A stretch of 64,000 nucleotides of DNA, from the NCBI GenBank assembly GCA_035249305.1, contig DATFGQ010000097.1, positions 62,001 to 126,000 on the forward strand. The letters are read 5' to 3'. Source of the DNA: DASUNP01 sp035249305 (lineage in GTDB: Bacteria; Acidobacteriota; Blastocatellia; UBA7656). Both the position numbers and the translations under genes were made by a program. The notes under the pieces were generated by a model. The model made no database searches. It worked only from the letters and a program-made list of their open reading frames with translations, and was not told the DNA's origin. This document shows, piece after piece, positions 24,645-33,346 of this stretch; within the stretch, counting starts at the first letter, position 1, and the number at the start of each line of letters is the position of its first letter.

Positions 24645-27605
24645 ATGTCGACCGAGACGCCGTTAGATTTGAAGGCAACCGTGAACCTGCCGAAGACCAG
24701 CTTCGCGCAGAAAGCTAACCTGACGCAGCGCGAGCCGGAGCGGTTGAAGCGCTGGCGCGAGATGGGGCTTTACGGCGAGATACGCCGCGCGCGCGCGGGC
24801 CGCGCGCTGTTCGTGCTCCACGACGGGCCGCCTTACGCCAACGCCGACATCCACATCGGCACGGCGATGAATAAAATTCTGAAAGACTTCGTCGTCAAAT
24901 CGCACGCGATGCTGGGATACGACGCGCCTTACGTGCCGGGTTACGATTGCCACGGTCTGCCTATCGAGAATTACGTCGACAAGAAACTCGGCGCGAAGAA
25001 GGCGCAGATGAGCCCCGTCTCGATCCGCCGCGCCTGCCGCGAGCACGCCGCTTATGCGCTCAAGCGGCAGACGCGAGACTTCGCGCGGCTCGGGGTGTTC
25101 GGCGAATGGGACGACCCCTACTTGACTATGTCGAACGATTACGAAGCCGAGACGGCCCGGCTTTTCGGCAAGTTCGTCGCGCGCGGCTACGTCTACAAAG
25201 GCGCGCGGCCAGTCTATTGGTGCATACACGACCAGACGGCGCTGGCCGAGGCCGAGGTCGAATACAAAGAGCACACGAGCCCCTCGATCTACGTAAAGTT
25301 TCCGCTCCCCGCCGATCAGGTGCGCGAGCTCGAAGCGCGCATAGGTAATAGCTCTATCACCGACACGGGCAAACCGGCCTCCGTCTTGATATGGACGACG
25401 ACGCCGTGGACGCTCCCGGCCAACCTCGGCATAGCCGTAAACCCGAATTTCGATTACGCGGCGATGGAGGTCGGCGATGACATCTACATCGTCGCTCACG
25501 ATCTGGTGCAGGCGGTGGCCGAAAAATGCGGGATGGGCGAGCCCCGCGTCGTCGCGAGGTTCTCCGGCGCGTTGCTCGACGGGCTCCGTGCGCGCCACGC
25601 ATGGATCGACAGGCCGTCGCTTTTGATGGTGGGCGAGCACGTCACCTTGGGCGGCGAGGCCGACGCAGAGACGGAGCTTGACGTTTCCGAGGCGCAGAAG
25701 AGATCTACGGGCAAGTCCGGCACGGGCTGCGTGCACACCGCGCCCGGCCACGGCCACGACGACTTCGTCATAGGGCAGCAGTACCGCGACCGCCTCGCCC
25801 CGATCTACGCGCAGCTCAGCCAGGAGGGCGCGCTCGCTGGGCAGAGCGAAGGGGCATGGGTCTACTGCCCGGTCGATAACTCCGGGCGGTTCACAAGCGA
25901 TGTCGAGCGCTTCGCCGGGATGCAGGTCTTCGAGGCTAACCGCCCGATAGTCGAGTTCCTGCGAGAGGGCGGCGCGCTGGTCTTCACGGAAGATTACGCG
26001 CACCGCTACCCGCACTGCTGGCGCTGTCACAACCCCGTGATCTTTCGCGCGACGCCGCAGTGGTTCATCTCGATGGACCGCGCGGGCGAAGGCGTCGAGC
26101 CTTTGCGCGAGGGCGCTCTGCGCGAGGTCGAGCGCGTCAACTGGGTCCCGGCATGGGGCCGCGACCGCATGCGAAACATGTTCGCGGGGCGGCCGGACTG
26201 GTGCGTCTCGCGCCAGAGGGTGTGGGGGGTGCCGATACCGGCATTCTACTGCGACTCGTGCGGCGAGACGATCATCGACCCGGAGGTGATCGACCACGTC
26301 TCGGAGATCTTTAAGCGGGAGACGGCCGACTCCTGGTACGCGCGCGAGCCGGAGTACCTGTTGCCCGAAGGCTTCGCGTGCCCGAAATGCAGCGGCACGA
26401 ATTTCAGGAAAGACCAGGACATACTCGACGTGTGGTTCGACTCGGGCTCGTCATCGCTCGCCGTGCTTGAGCGCGAGCGGGGCCTGCCCTGGCCCGCCGA
26501 CGTTTACCTGGAAGGGCCGGACCAGTACCGCGGCTGGTTCAACTCTTCTCTGATGGTGGCGCTCGCCGCTCACGGCCAGGCCCCGTACAGGACGGTCATC
26601 ACGCACGGCTGGACCGTCGACGGCGAAGGCCACGCGATGCATAAGTCGCGCGGCAACTCGATCTCGCCCAACGAAGTCGCCGACACGCTCGGCGCGGAGA
26701 TAATCAGGCTCTGGGTCGCCTCTTCGGATTTCACAGAGGACGTGCGGCTGTCGGACGAGATATTGAAGCGGCTCGTCGACGCGTATCGTAAGCTTCGCAA
26801 CACGGCGCGCTACGCACTTGGTAACCTCTTCGACTTCGACCCCGAGCGCGACCGCGTCGAGCGTGATGAGATGTGGGAGATAGACCGCTGGGCGATGGCG
26901 GCGACCGACGAAGTCGCGCGCAAAGTCGTCGACGCCTACAGGCGATTCGAATACACCACGGTCTATCACACGCTCTACAACTACGCGACGGTGACGCTTT
27001 CGGCCGTCTACATAGACATACTCAAAGACCGCCTCTACACCTCCGCGCCGAAATCCGAGGGCCGCCGCAGCGCGCAGACCGCGCTCTACGAGATCGTAGA
27101 CCGCTTCGCCCGCATGCTCGCCCCGATACTGGTCTTCACGGCCGACGAGATCTGGGAGAACCTGCCGGGCCGGCGCGCGGCCTCCGTCCACATAGCCGAG
27201 TTCCCGGAAGCGCCGGCGGAACCTGACAGGGAGTTGCTGGCGCGATGGGAGCGGATTTTTGAAGTCCGCTCGGCCGCGCAGAAGGTTCTCGAAGAGAAGC
27301 GCAACGAGAAGCTGATCGGCGCGTCGCTTGAGGCGAGCGTCAGAATCCATGCGCGCGGAGAGACTCTCGATCTTCTCCGCGAGTACGAAGACCAGTTGGC
27401 GACGATTCTCATCGTATCGCAGGTAGAGCTTGTCGAGTCGGCGGCGGACGGTCTGATGATCGAAGTCGAGCACGCTGCGGGCGCGAAGTGCGAGCGGTGC
27501 TGGAACTGGTCAGAGAGCGTGGGCCAGGACCCGCGCTATCCTACGTTGGACGCGCGCTGCGTCCGCCAGGTGGAAGAAGGATGGGGAGGAGCTAAAGCCT
27601 CATGA
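24645..27605 (+). CDS. ileS: Isoleucyl-tRNA synthetase
   Basis: A class I synthetase with HIGH motif HIGT (from His70 in ADIHIGTAMNKIL), a large editing domain (TTTPWTLPANLGIAVNP) and a KMSKS equivalent AMHKSRGN (Lys667). The C-terminal zinc region keeps CERCWNWSESVG, but the last pair is reduced to LDARC instead of CxRC. The open frame extends upstream through repeat B, but ATG 24645 gives the normal N-terminus (MSTETPLDLKATVNLPKT). Length of 986 residues is slightly long but typical for forms with the zinc extension. It overlaps lspA by four bases, heading an ileS-lspA-lgt-rluD group. Confidence 0.95.
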   Translation: MSTETPLDLKATVNLPKTSFAQKANLTQREPERLKRWREMGLYGEIRRARAGRALFVLHDGPPYANADIHIGTAMNKILKDFVVKSHAMLGYDAPYVPGYDCHGLPIENYVDKKLGAKKAQMSPVSIRRACREHAAYALKRQTRDFARLGVFGEWDDPYLTMSNDYEAETARLFGKFVARGYVYKGARPVYWCIHDQTALAEAEVEYKEHTSPSIYVKFPLPADQVRELEARIGNSSITDTGKPASVLIWTTTPWTLPANLGIAVNPNFDYAAMEVGDDIYIVAHDLVQAVAEKCGMGEPRVVARFSGALLDGLRARHAWIDRPSLLMVGEHVTLGGEADAETELDVSEAQKRSTGKSGTGCVHTAPGHGHDDFVIGQQYRDRLAPIYAQLSQEGALAGQSEGAWVYCPVDNSGRFTSDVERFAGMQVFEANRPIVEFLREGGALVFTEDYAHRYPHCWRCHNPVIFRATPQWFISMDRAGEGVEPLREGALREVERVNWVPAWGRDRMRNMFAGRPDWCVSRQRVWGVPIPAFYCDSCGETIIDPEVIDHVSEIFKRETADSWYAREPEYLLPEGFACPKCSGTNFRKDQDILDVWFDSGSSSLAVLERERGLPWPADVYLEGPDQYRGWFNSSLMVALAAHGQAPYRTVITHGWTVDGEGHAMHKSRGNSISPNEVADTLGAEIIRLWVASSDFTEDVRLSDEILKRLVDAYRKLRNTARYALGNLFDFDPERDRVERDEMWEIDRWAMAATDEVARKVVDAYRRFEYTTVYHTLYNYATVTLSAVYIDILKDRLYTSAPKSEGRRSAQTALYEIVDRFARMLAPILVFTADEIWENLPGRRAASVHIAEFPEAPAEPDRELLARWERIFEVRSAAQKVLEEKRNEKLIGASLEASVRIHARGETLDLLREYEDQLATILIVSQVELVESAADGLMIEVEHAAGAKCERCWNWSESVGQDPRYPTLDARCVRQVEEGWGGAKAS

Positions 27606-28156
27606 GTTCAGAAGCAGTCGGCACCAACACGGGCGCGGGCAAGCTCTGGTATCTGACGATCACCGTGCTGGTCCTGGCGCTCGACCAGCTCACGAAACTG
27701 TGGGTTTCCAGGGAACTGTATCCTGACGGCGAGATCAGCCTGATCGACGGCTTTCTGAAGATCAGCTACACGGAGAACCCCGGCATAGCCTTCGGCATGT
27801 TGAGCGAGGGGAACGTGAAATGGCTTCTGGTGGCCGTTTCCGCGGTGGCGATAGCGATCGTCATCTTCTACCTGATGCGGACGGCGGCCTCAAACAGCCT
27901 GCTGCTGTGGTCGCTGGCGCTGCTGGCCGCGGGGATTTCTGGCAACCTGATAGATCGCATTCGCATGGGCCGCGTGATAGACTTTATAGAGGTCTATTAC
28001 AAGAATTTTCACTGGCCGGTCTTTAACGTCGCCGACACGGCCATAAGCATAGGCGCGGCGCTGATGGCCATCGAGCTGTTCTTCTCGTCGGCGCCGCGCA
28101 AGGCAACTCCCGAAGAGCTGAAGGAGTCTCCTGTTGAAGAAAGTCCTGAGTCCTGA
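27602..28156 (+). CDS. lspA: Lipoprotein signal peptidase II
   Basis: Four membrane helices and the family motifs LDQLTKLWV, ENPGIAFGML, GNLIDRIRMGRVIDFI and FNVADTAI are present. The two catalytic Asp residues are in NLIDR and NVADTA. LspA cleaves the signal peptide of diacylglyceryl-modified prolipoproteins in the inner membrane. Its ATG overlaps the ileS stop (ATGA), the common ileS-lspA arrangement. The last residues (ESPES) and stop codon lie in repeat B copy 2, so the repeat seems to have set the C-terminus. Confidence 0.95.
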   Translation: MSSEAVGTNTGAGKLWYLTITVLVLALDQLTKLWVSRELYPDGEISLIDGFLKISYTENPGIAFGMLSEGNVKWLLVAVSAVAIAIVIFYLMRTAASNSLLLWSLALLAAGISGNLIDRIRMGRVIDFIEVYYKNFHWPVFNVADTAISIGAALMAIELFFSSAPRKATPEELKESPVEESPES

Positions 28157-28234
28157 GTGCTGAGTGCTGAGTAAGAACAAGAGCGCGTTGTTGTTCTTAC
28201 TCACTCAGGACTCAGGACTCAGGACTCAGGACTC
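28141..28234. repeat. CTGAGT inverted repeat (family B), copy 2
   Basis: AAGTCCTGAGTCCTGAGTGC on the left is mirrored by ACTCAGGACTCAGGACTC on the right, around a loop with a second inverted pair (AAGAACAA / TTGTTCTT). It spans the lspA stop and ends five bases before lgt. Confidence 0.8.
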
Positions 28235-28239
28235 GAAAG

Positions 28240-29073
28240 ATGTTTCCAGAGCTTTTTAAGATACCCGGCACCAGCATCACTATCCACACCTACGGATTTC
28301 TGCTCGCGGTCGCTTTCATACTCGCGCTGTGGTTGACGGCGCGGCTGGCGGCCCGCGACGGCTTGCCTAAGAACCGCGTCTATGACCTGGGCCTCTACAT
28401 ACTCCTTTCGGCGCTGGTCGGGGCGAAAGTCGTCATGCTCATTACAGAGTGGAACGAGCCCGGCGGCGGGTGGCGTCGGGTCTTTTCGCTCGACCTTCTA
28501 AGCTCGGGCGGGGTCTTTTACGGCGGCCTGCTGTTCGCGCTGGTGACGAGCGTGCTTTTGGTGCGCCTCTACAAGCTGCCGTGGCGCAAGTCCGCCGACG
28601 CCTTCGCGCCCGGCATAGCGCTGGGCCACGCGATAGGCCGGCTCGGCTGTTTTTCGGCGGGGTGCTGCTGGGGCAAGCCGACCGATTCATGGATAGGGGT
28701 CCGTTTTACGGAGAAGGCGAGCGAGCTGACGGGCGTCCCCATAGATTCGGCGCTCATACCTACGCAGTTGATAGAGGCCGTTGTCAACCTGCTGATCTTC
28801 GCCTTCATGTTGTGGCTCACCCGGCGTCGGCGTTTCGAAGGGCAGGTGATATTCACCTACCTGATGGTCTACTCGGTGGCGCGGTTCATCATAGAGTTCT
28901 GGCGCGCGGACCCGCGCGGCGGGATGTTCGGGCTTTCGACCTCGCAATTGATCTCGGTCGTCATGTTCCCGCTGGCGTTGCTGTTGATGATCTACTACTC
29001 GCGGCGCGACAAGGACAGGAGCCAGGAGCCTGAGCTTGGTAGTCCGAAAGCCTCCCCTCTGCCTGAGTCTTGA
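28240..29073 (+). CDS. lgt: Prolipoprotein diacylglyceryl transferase
   Basis: Lgt is an inner-membrane enzyme with about seven helices that transfers diacylglycerol from phosphatidylglycerol to the lipobox Cys. Visible motifs are ITIHTYGFLLAVAF at the N-terminus, GHAIGRLGCFSAGCCWGKPT (the Lgt signature, here Cys-rich) and the late SVARFIIEFWRADPRG. Length (277) is normal. It follows lspA, which acts next in the same pathway, with repeat B between them. Its stop is 11 bases before the rluD-like start. Confidence 0.95.
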   Translation: MFPELFKIPGTSITIHTYGFLLAVAFILALWLTARLAARDGLPKNRVYDLGLYILLSALVGAKVVMLITEWNEPGGGWRRVFSLDLLSSGGVFYGGLLFALVTSVLLVRLYKLPWRKSADAFAPGIALGHAIGRLGCFSAGCCWGKPTDSWIGVRFTEKASELTGVPIDSALIPTQLIEAVVNLLIFAFMLWLTRRRRFEGQVIFTYLMVYSVARFIIEFWRADPRGGMFGLSTSQLISVVMFPLALLLMIYYSRRDKDRSQEPELGSPKASPLPES

Positions 29074-29083
29074 GCCTCAAAAA

Positions 29084-30034
29084 GTGAGCACCGAAGTTCA
29101 GCTATTAACTATCACAGAGGAAGCCGCCGGCCAGCGCATAGACGCTTTCCTCGCCTCGCGCATCGGCGAGATCAGCCGCACGAGAATTCAGCGGGCCATC
29201 GAAGACGGCGACGTGGTCGTAGGCTCGCGCACGGTCAAGCCCAGCTACCGCCTTCGCGCGGGCGATCAGGTGGAGATAGACCTGCCCGACCCGCCCGCCG
29301 TGGAAGTGGCCGCCGAAGCCATTCCTATCAAGATCGTTTATGAAGACGACGACCTCGTAGTCGTCGATAAGCCCGCCGGGATGGTCGTACACCCCGGCGC
29401 TGGCGTGGAGTCGGGCACGCTCGTAAACGCGCTCGTCTATCATTTCAACGAGCTTTCCGGTAAGGCGGGCGCCATCCGGCCAGGCATAGTCCACCGCATA
29501 GACAAAGAGACTTCCGGGTTATTGGTCGTCGCCAAAAACGACCTGGCGCACGAGCGTCTGTCGGACCAGTTCCGCGACCGCGCGGTCTTCAAGCTCTACG
29601 TCGCGCTCGTCTACGGGCGGCTCTCTTCCGAGCGCGGCGAGATCGAGGCGCGCATAGGTCGCAGCCCGCACAACCGCACGCGCATGTCCGTCCTCAGAGG
29701 GGGCGCGGGCCGCACGGCCCACACCCTGTTTGAAGTGGCCGACCGGTTCGCTCAGTTCACGCTCGTCCGCGCGCAGATAAAGACCGGCCGCACGCATCAG
29801 ATCCGCGTCCACCTGGCGCACATAGGCCACCCCGTCGTGGGCGACGCGACTTACGGCGGCGGGCGCGAAAACTCCGTCCTGGACCACGCCATAAAGCGAG
29901 AGATAAAGGCATTAGGCCGCCACTTCCTCCATTCATACGAGATGGCTTTCACGCATCCACGCAGCGGCGAGCGGCTGGGGTTCCGCTCGGAGCTGCCCGC
30001 GGAGCTGGCGCGCTTTCTGGCCGAGTTGAAGTGA
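29084..30034 (+). CDS. rluD: RluD-family 23S rRNA pseudouridine synthase
   Basis: An N-terminal S4 RNA-binding domain (ISRTRIQRAIEDGDVVV) precedes the catalytic domain with HRIDKETSGLLVVAKND (Asp140), KTGRTHQIRVHLAHIGHP and VVGDATYGG. The GTG at 29084 is chosen: it begins MSTEVQLLTITEEAAGQRID just after the lgt stop. An upstream TTG at 29036 would overlap lgt and add a poor N-terminus. RluD modifies helix 69 of 23S rRNA; RluA/C/D subtypes are hard to separate by eye. The lspA-lgt-rluD order is common. Confidence 0.9.
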   Translation: MSTEVQLLTITEEAAGQRIDAFLASRIGEISRTRIQRAIEDGDVVVGSRTVKPSYRLRAGDQVEIDLPDPPAVEVAAEAIPIKIVYEDDDLVVVDKPAGMVVHPGAGVESGTLVNALVYHFNELSGKAGAIRPGIVHRIDKETSGLLVVAKNDLAHERLSDQFRDRAVFKLYVALVYGRLSSERGEIEARIGRSPHNRTRMSVLRGGAGRTAHTLFEVADRFAQFTLVRAQIKTGRTHQIRVHLAHIGHPVVGDATYGGGRENSVLDHAIKREIKALGRHFLHSYEMAFTHPRSGERLGFRSELPAELARFLAELK

Positions 30035-30040
30035 TTCAGC

Positions 30041-30070
30041 TTGTCACATCATCCGGCCGCCAACTATAAT
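30041..30070 (+). promoter_or_regulatory. Promoter of the VWFA gene trio
   Basis: TTGTCA (30041-30046) and a perfect TATAAT (30065-30070) are 18 bases apart. Transcription should start near 30077. Confidence 0.6.
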
Positions 30071-30140
30071 TTTAAGTGGCTAAAGCATCTGAGGATAATA
30101 CCCGTTGCATCAGACCCACATGTCCGGAGGTTCCCTGAAA

Positions 30141-31094
30141 GTGATTAAGCGAGCTCTATCGACTGCGCTGTTAACTGTTACTGTCTTTATGTTGGTCGTC
30201 GCGCCCGCAGTCGCGCAGAAGCCCGCCGAAAGGCCGAGGGCGCAGACGCGGCAGAATGACGATACCAAGATCGGCGTCACCACGGTCCGCCTGCCGATAA
30301 CCGTGAAAGAGAAGAGCAAGTTTGTCACGGGCCTGGTCGAGGGTAATTTCGAGGTCTACGAGGACAGCAAGCGGCAGAAGATAGACAAGTTCATCTCGCC
30401 GAGCGAGCTCCCGCTGAACATCGCCGTCTTGATGGACACCAGCAACAGCGTCAAGCTCAAGCTGCCGTTTGAGAAGGACGCGGCCGAAGACTTCGTCGCG
30501 ACGGTCACCAAGTATCGCAAGAGCGATCAGGTGTTGTTTGCCACTTTCGATTCGGAGGTAGAGCTTCATCAGGATTTCACGGACGCGCAGGAGCCTTTGA
30601 TACGCGCGATACGCAAGGTCAAGGCGGGCGGGGTCACGCGGCTGTATGACGGCGTCTACCGCGTGATCGAAGAGAAGATGGCGAACCTCCAGGGGTCGGA
30701 CGCGCGCCGCATCATAGTGATTCTCTCCGACGGCAACGACACGGCGAGCGAGCGGTCGCTGAAAGAAGCGATCGAGATGGCCCAGCGTTACGACGTTACG
30801 GTCTTCGGCATCAGCACGAAGAACTTCAGGGGGATCACCAGCGGCACCACGGAGACGGTAGACGACAAGGAGCTGCGCCAGCTTTGCGAGCAGACGGGCG
30901 GGCAGGTCTTCCTGCCTTCGCAGAAGATCGAGCTGTTCCGCGCCTTCAGCCAGGTGGCGCAGGACCTGCGCCAGGAGTACGTGATCTTCTACACGCCGCA
31001 GAACCAGAATAAGACCGGCAAGCGCCGCGAGATTAAAGTAAAGCTCGTCCGCGCCGACGGGCGTCTGTATCACAAGCAGGGCTATGTCTTCTAA
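30141..31094 (+). CDS. Secreted VWFA-related Acidobacterial domain protein (1 of 3)
   Basis: A signal peptide (LSTALLTVTVFMLVVAPAVA) is followed by one von Willebrand A domain. The metal-ion site is intact: DTSNS at Asp99 and a later VILSDGNDTAS. The N-terminal beta region TVRLPITVKEKSKFVTGL is typical of the VWFA-related Acidobacterial domain, a family strongly expanded in that phylum. It probably works in the periplasm or on the surface in protein contacts; the partner is unknown. GTG 30141 has GGAGG ten bases upstream; ATG 30120 is also possible. It opens a run of three paralogues sharing the ELPLNIAVLMDTSNS / LRQEYVIFYTP layout. Confidence 0.85.
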   Translation: MIKRALSTALLTVTVFMLVVAPAVAQKPAERPRAQTRQNDDTKIGVTTVRLPITVKEKSKFVTGLVEGNFEVYEDSKRQKIDKFISPSELPLNIAVLMDTSNSVKLKLPFEKDAAEDFVATVTKYRKSDQVLFATFDSEVELHQDFTDAQEPLIRAIRKVKAGGVTRLYDGVYRVIEEKMANLQGSDARRIIVILSDGNDTASERSLKEAIEMAQRYDVTVFGISTKNFRGITSGTTETVDDKELRQLCEQTGGQVFLPSQKIELFRAFSQVAQDLRQEYVIFYTPQNQNKTGKRREIKVKLVRADGRLYHKQGYVF

Positions 31095-31095
31095 G

Positions 31096-31162
31096 AAGTC
31101 CTGAGTCCTGAGTGCTGAGTCCTGAGTGAGGGCAATTACTCAGCACTCAGGACTCAGGACTT
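31096..31162. repeat. CTGAGT inverted repeat (family B), copy 3
   Basis: AGTCCTGAGTCCTGAGTGC and ACTCAGCACTCAGGACTC arms face each other around GAGGGCAATT. The element starts two bases after VWFA gene 1 and ends 20 bases before gene 2, so it may set the relative expression of the three genes. Confidence 0.8.
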
Positions 31163-31181
31163 TGGAAGGGCTGGAGATGAT

Positions 31182-32231
31182 ATGAAGTTATTGATAGCGA
31201 TAATCGCGCTCACAGCGCTGCTCGTGCCGGCCTTCGCCGCTCAGAAGGCGAAGCCGGGGCAGAAGCCTTCTCCGAGTCAGGCCAAGCCGCAAGATAAACA
31301 ACAGCCTAAGGACGACGACATCGCCGAGGGCGACGAGGCCGTGAGGCTGGGGACGGACCTGGTCAACCTGCTCTTCACCGCCGTCGACCGCAACAACCGC
31401 GTCGTAAACGACATCCGCCAGGAAGAGATCACCGTGCTCGAAGACGGACGGCCGCAGCAGCTCTTCACCTTCAAGCGCGAATCGACGCTGCCGATAAACA
31501 TAGCCATTCTCATGGACCTGTCGGGCAGCCAGGAGTACACCTTCCCGCAGGAGAAGATGGCCGCAAGCCAGTTCCTGCGCTCCGTCATACGCCCCGGCCG
31601 CGACTCGGCGGCGATACTGACGTTTCAAGACGACGTGGAACTGGCGCAGGGGCTCACGTCTAAGATCGACAACCTCAACCGCGCGCTCGATTCGATCCAG
31701 TACTCGCGCAGGTTCGGCAACACGAGCACGCGCCGCCAGGCAACGGCGCTTTACGACGCGGTCTTCATCACGGCCGATGAGGTGCTGGCGCGCGACCCTT
31801 ACCGCAGCGCGATGACCGACGAAGCCGTGACGCGGAGGGCGATAATTCTTCTCACCGACGGCGTCGATAACGCCAGCAGCCGGAAGCTCGAAGAGGCGAT
31901 AGACCGCGCGTGGCGGTCGGGCGCAGTCGTCTACGCCATCGGCATAGGCGACCGCTTCCGCTTCGAAGGCGTCCGCGAAGATGTGCTGCGCCGTATGTCT
32001 GAAGAGACGGGCGGGCGGGCCTACTTCCCGCACGGGCCGGACGATCTGATGGAAGATTTTCGGCAGATAGAGAACGATCTGCGCAGCCAGTACCTGGTGG
32101 CTTACTCGCCTACGAACACCGCGCGCGACGGCTCGTTCCGCCGCATAGAGGTGCAGGTGGCGGGCCGCGGCGACCTCCGCGTGGTCCACCGCCGAGGGTA
32201 TTACGCGCCAGTGGAAGAAGTGAAAAAATGA
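31182..32231 (+). CDS. Secreted VWFA-related Acidobacterial domain protein (2 of 3)
   Basis: A signal peptide (MKLLIAIIALTALLVPAFA) and a low-complexity Lys/Pro/Gln linker lead into a VWA domain with MIDAS motif LMDLSGSQ and later ILLTDGVDNASS. The N-terminal strand TDLVNLLFTAVDRNNR and C-terminal LRSQYLVAYSP match the two neighbouring paralogues. GGAG lies nine bases before the ATG. The stop overlaps the third gene by four bases, so these two are translationally coupled. Confidence 0.87.
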   Translation: MKLLIAIIALTALLVPAFAAQKAKPGQKPSPSQAKPQDKQQPKDDDIAEGDEAVRLGTDLVNLLFTAVDRNNRVVNDIRQEEITVLEDGRPQQLFTFKRESTLPINIAILMDLSGSQEYTFPQEKMAASQFLRSVIRPGRDSAAILTFQDDVELAQGLTSKIDNLNRALDSIQYSRRFGNTSTRRQATALYDAVFITADEVLARDPYRSAMTDEAVTRRAIILLTDGVDNASSRKLEEAIDRAWRSGAVVYAIGIGDRFRFEGVREDVLRRMSEETGGRAYFPHGPDDLMEDFRQIENDLRSQYLVAYSPTNTARDGSFRRIEVQVAGRGDLRVVHRRGYYAPVEEVKK

Positions 32232-33283
32232 AGTACACCAAGTTTTATCTCGTAGCCGCATTCTTGACAACTACTCTAACCCTTGCGCCCGCCGCCCGCG
32301 TCAGCGCCGTGGCTCAGCAGCAGCAGCCCGCGCCGCCCGCCAAGCAGCAGAAGGACGACAAGAATAAAAAGCCCCCCGAAGGCGAGGCGGGCGAGGACGA
32401 TCAGGAGATCAAGCTCGGCACGCAGCTTGTCGCCGTGCCCTTCAGCGTCACAGACAAGAAGAACCGTTACATCACGGACCTGACGAAAGAAGACATAGAG
32501 CTTACCGAAGACGGCAAGGCGCAGCAGCTCTTCTCCTTCGAGCGGCAGACCGACCTGCCGCTGACGATAGCACTGGTCATAGACATATCGGGCAGCCAGC
32601 AGTACACGCTGCCCGCCGAGAAGGCCGCCGCGCAGCGCTTCGTCCGCAAGGTCGTGCGGCCTAACAAAGACCTCGTCGGGGTCGTCACGTTCGAAGAGAC
32701 GCCGGTGCTCGTGCAGGACCTCACGTCGAACGTGGAGAAGCTTCAGCAGTCGATCGATGAGGTGCGCATCGCCGCGCCGAACCCGTCTGGCATGGGAGGC
32801 ACAACCCCGCCCATCAACGGCGGCTCGCGCGCAGGCACCAGCGCCATGTTCGACGCGATCTACGCGGTCTCTTCGGACCTGCTCAGACGCGAAGCGGGCC
32901 GGCGCGTGATCATTCTGATCACGGACGGGATAAATTTTGATAGTCACGTGAAGCTGCGCGACGCGATAGAGCGCACCTGGCGCAACGAAGTGTTGATCTA
33001 CCCGATTGGCATAGGCGACAGGTCGTTCGGCGGCGTCGACGAGGGGACGCTCAAAAAGATCGCCAACGAGACGGGCGGCCGCGCCTTCTTCCCCGACGAC
33101 GAAGAGGACCTCGACAAAGCATTCGCGCTGATAAACGAAGACCTGCGGCAGCAGTACCTGGTCTCTTACGGCTCGTCGAACGAAGCGCGCGACGGGTCGT
33201 TCCGCGCTATTCAAGTCAAAGTGAAGAGCCGCAAAGAACTCACGGTCCGCCACCGCCGCGGCTACTTCGCGCCGAAAGAATAA
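32228..33283 (+). CDS. Secreted VWFA-related Acidobacterial domain protein (3 of 3)
   Basis: The layout is that of its two neighbours: a signal peptide (FYLVAAFLTTTLTLAPAA), a charged Gln/Lys/Glu linker, a TQLVAVPFSVTDKKNR strand and a VWA domain with VIDISGSQ (MIDAS) and IILITDGINFDS. A Gly/Pro-rich insertion (NPSGMGGTTPPINGGSRAG) distinguishes it from gene 2. It overlaps gene 2 by an ATGA junction. Genes 2 and 3 are closer to each other than to gene 1, suggesting a recent duplication. Confidence 0.87.
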   Translation: MKYTKFYLVAAFLTTTLTLAPAARVSAVAQQQQPAPPAKQQKDDKNKKPPEGEAGEDDQEIKLGTQLVAVPFSVTDKKNRYITDLTKEDIELTEDGKAQQLFSFERQTDLPLTIALVIDISGSQQYTLPAEKAAAQRFVRKVVRPNKDLVGVVTFEETPVLVQDLTSNVEKLQQSIDEVRIAAPNPSGMGGTTPPINGGSRAGTSAMFDAIYAVSSDLLRREAGRRVIILITDGINFDSHVKLRDAIERTWRNEVLIYPIGIGDRSFGGVDEGTLKKIANETGGRAFFPDDEEDLDKAFALINEDLRQQYLVSYGSSNEARDGSFRAIQVKVKSRKELTVRHRRGYFAPKE

Positions 33284-33289
33284 GAACCT

Positions 33290-33346
33290 CAAATTTCAAA
33301 TTTGCATGGCGGATGATGCGCTTACGCGCGCCGCAATCTCAAATCC
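33290..33346. repeat. Family A/F composite repeat
   Basis: CCTCAAATTTCAAATTTG precedes the core GCATGGCGGATGATGCGC and is followed by AATCTCAAAT. It lies between the convergent VWFA gene 3 and pgeF and reaches the last codons of pgeF. Confidence 0.8.
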
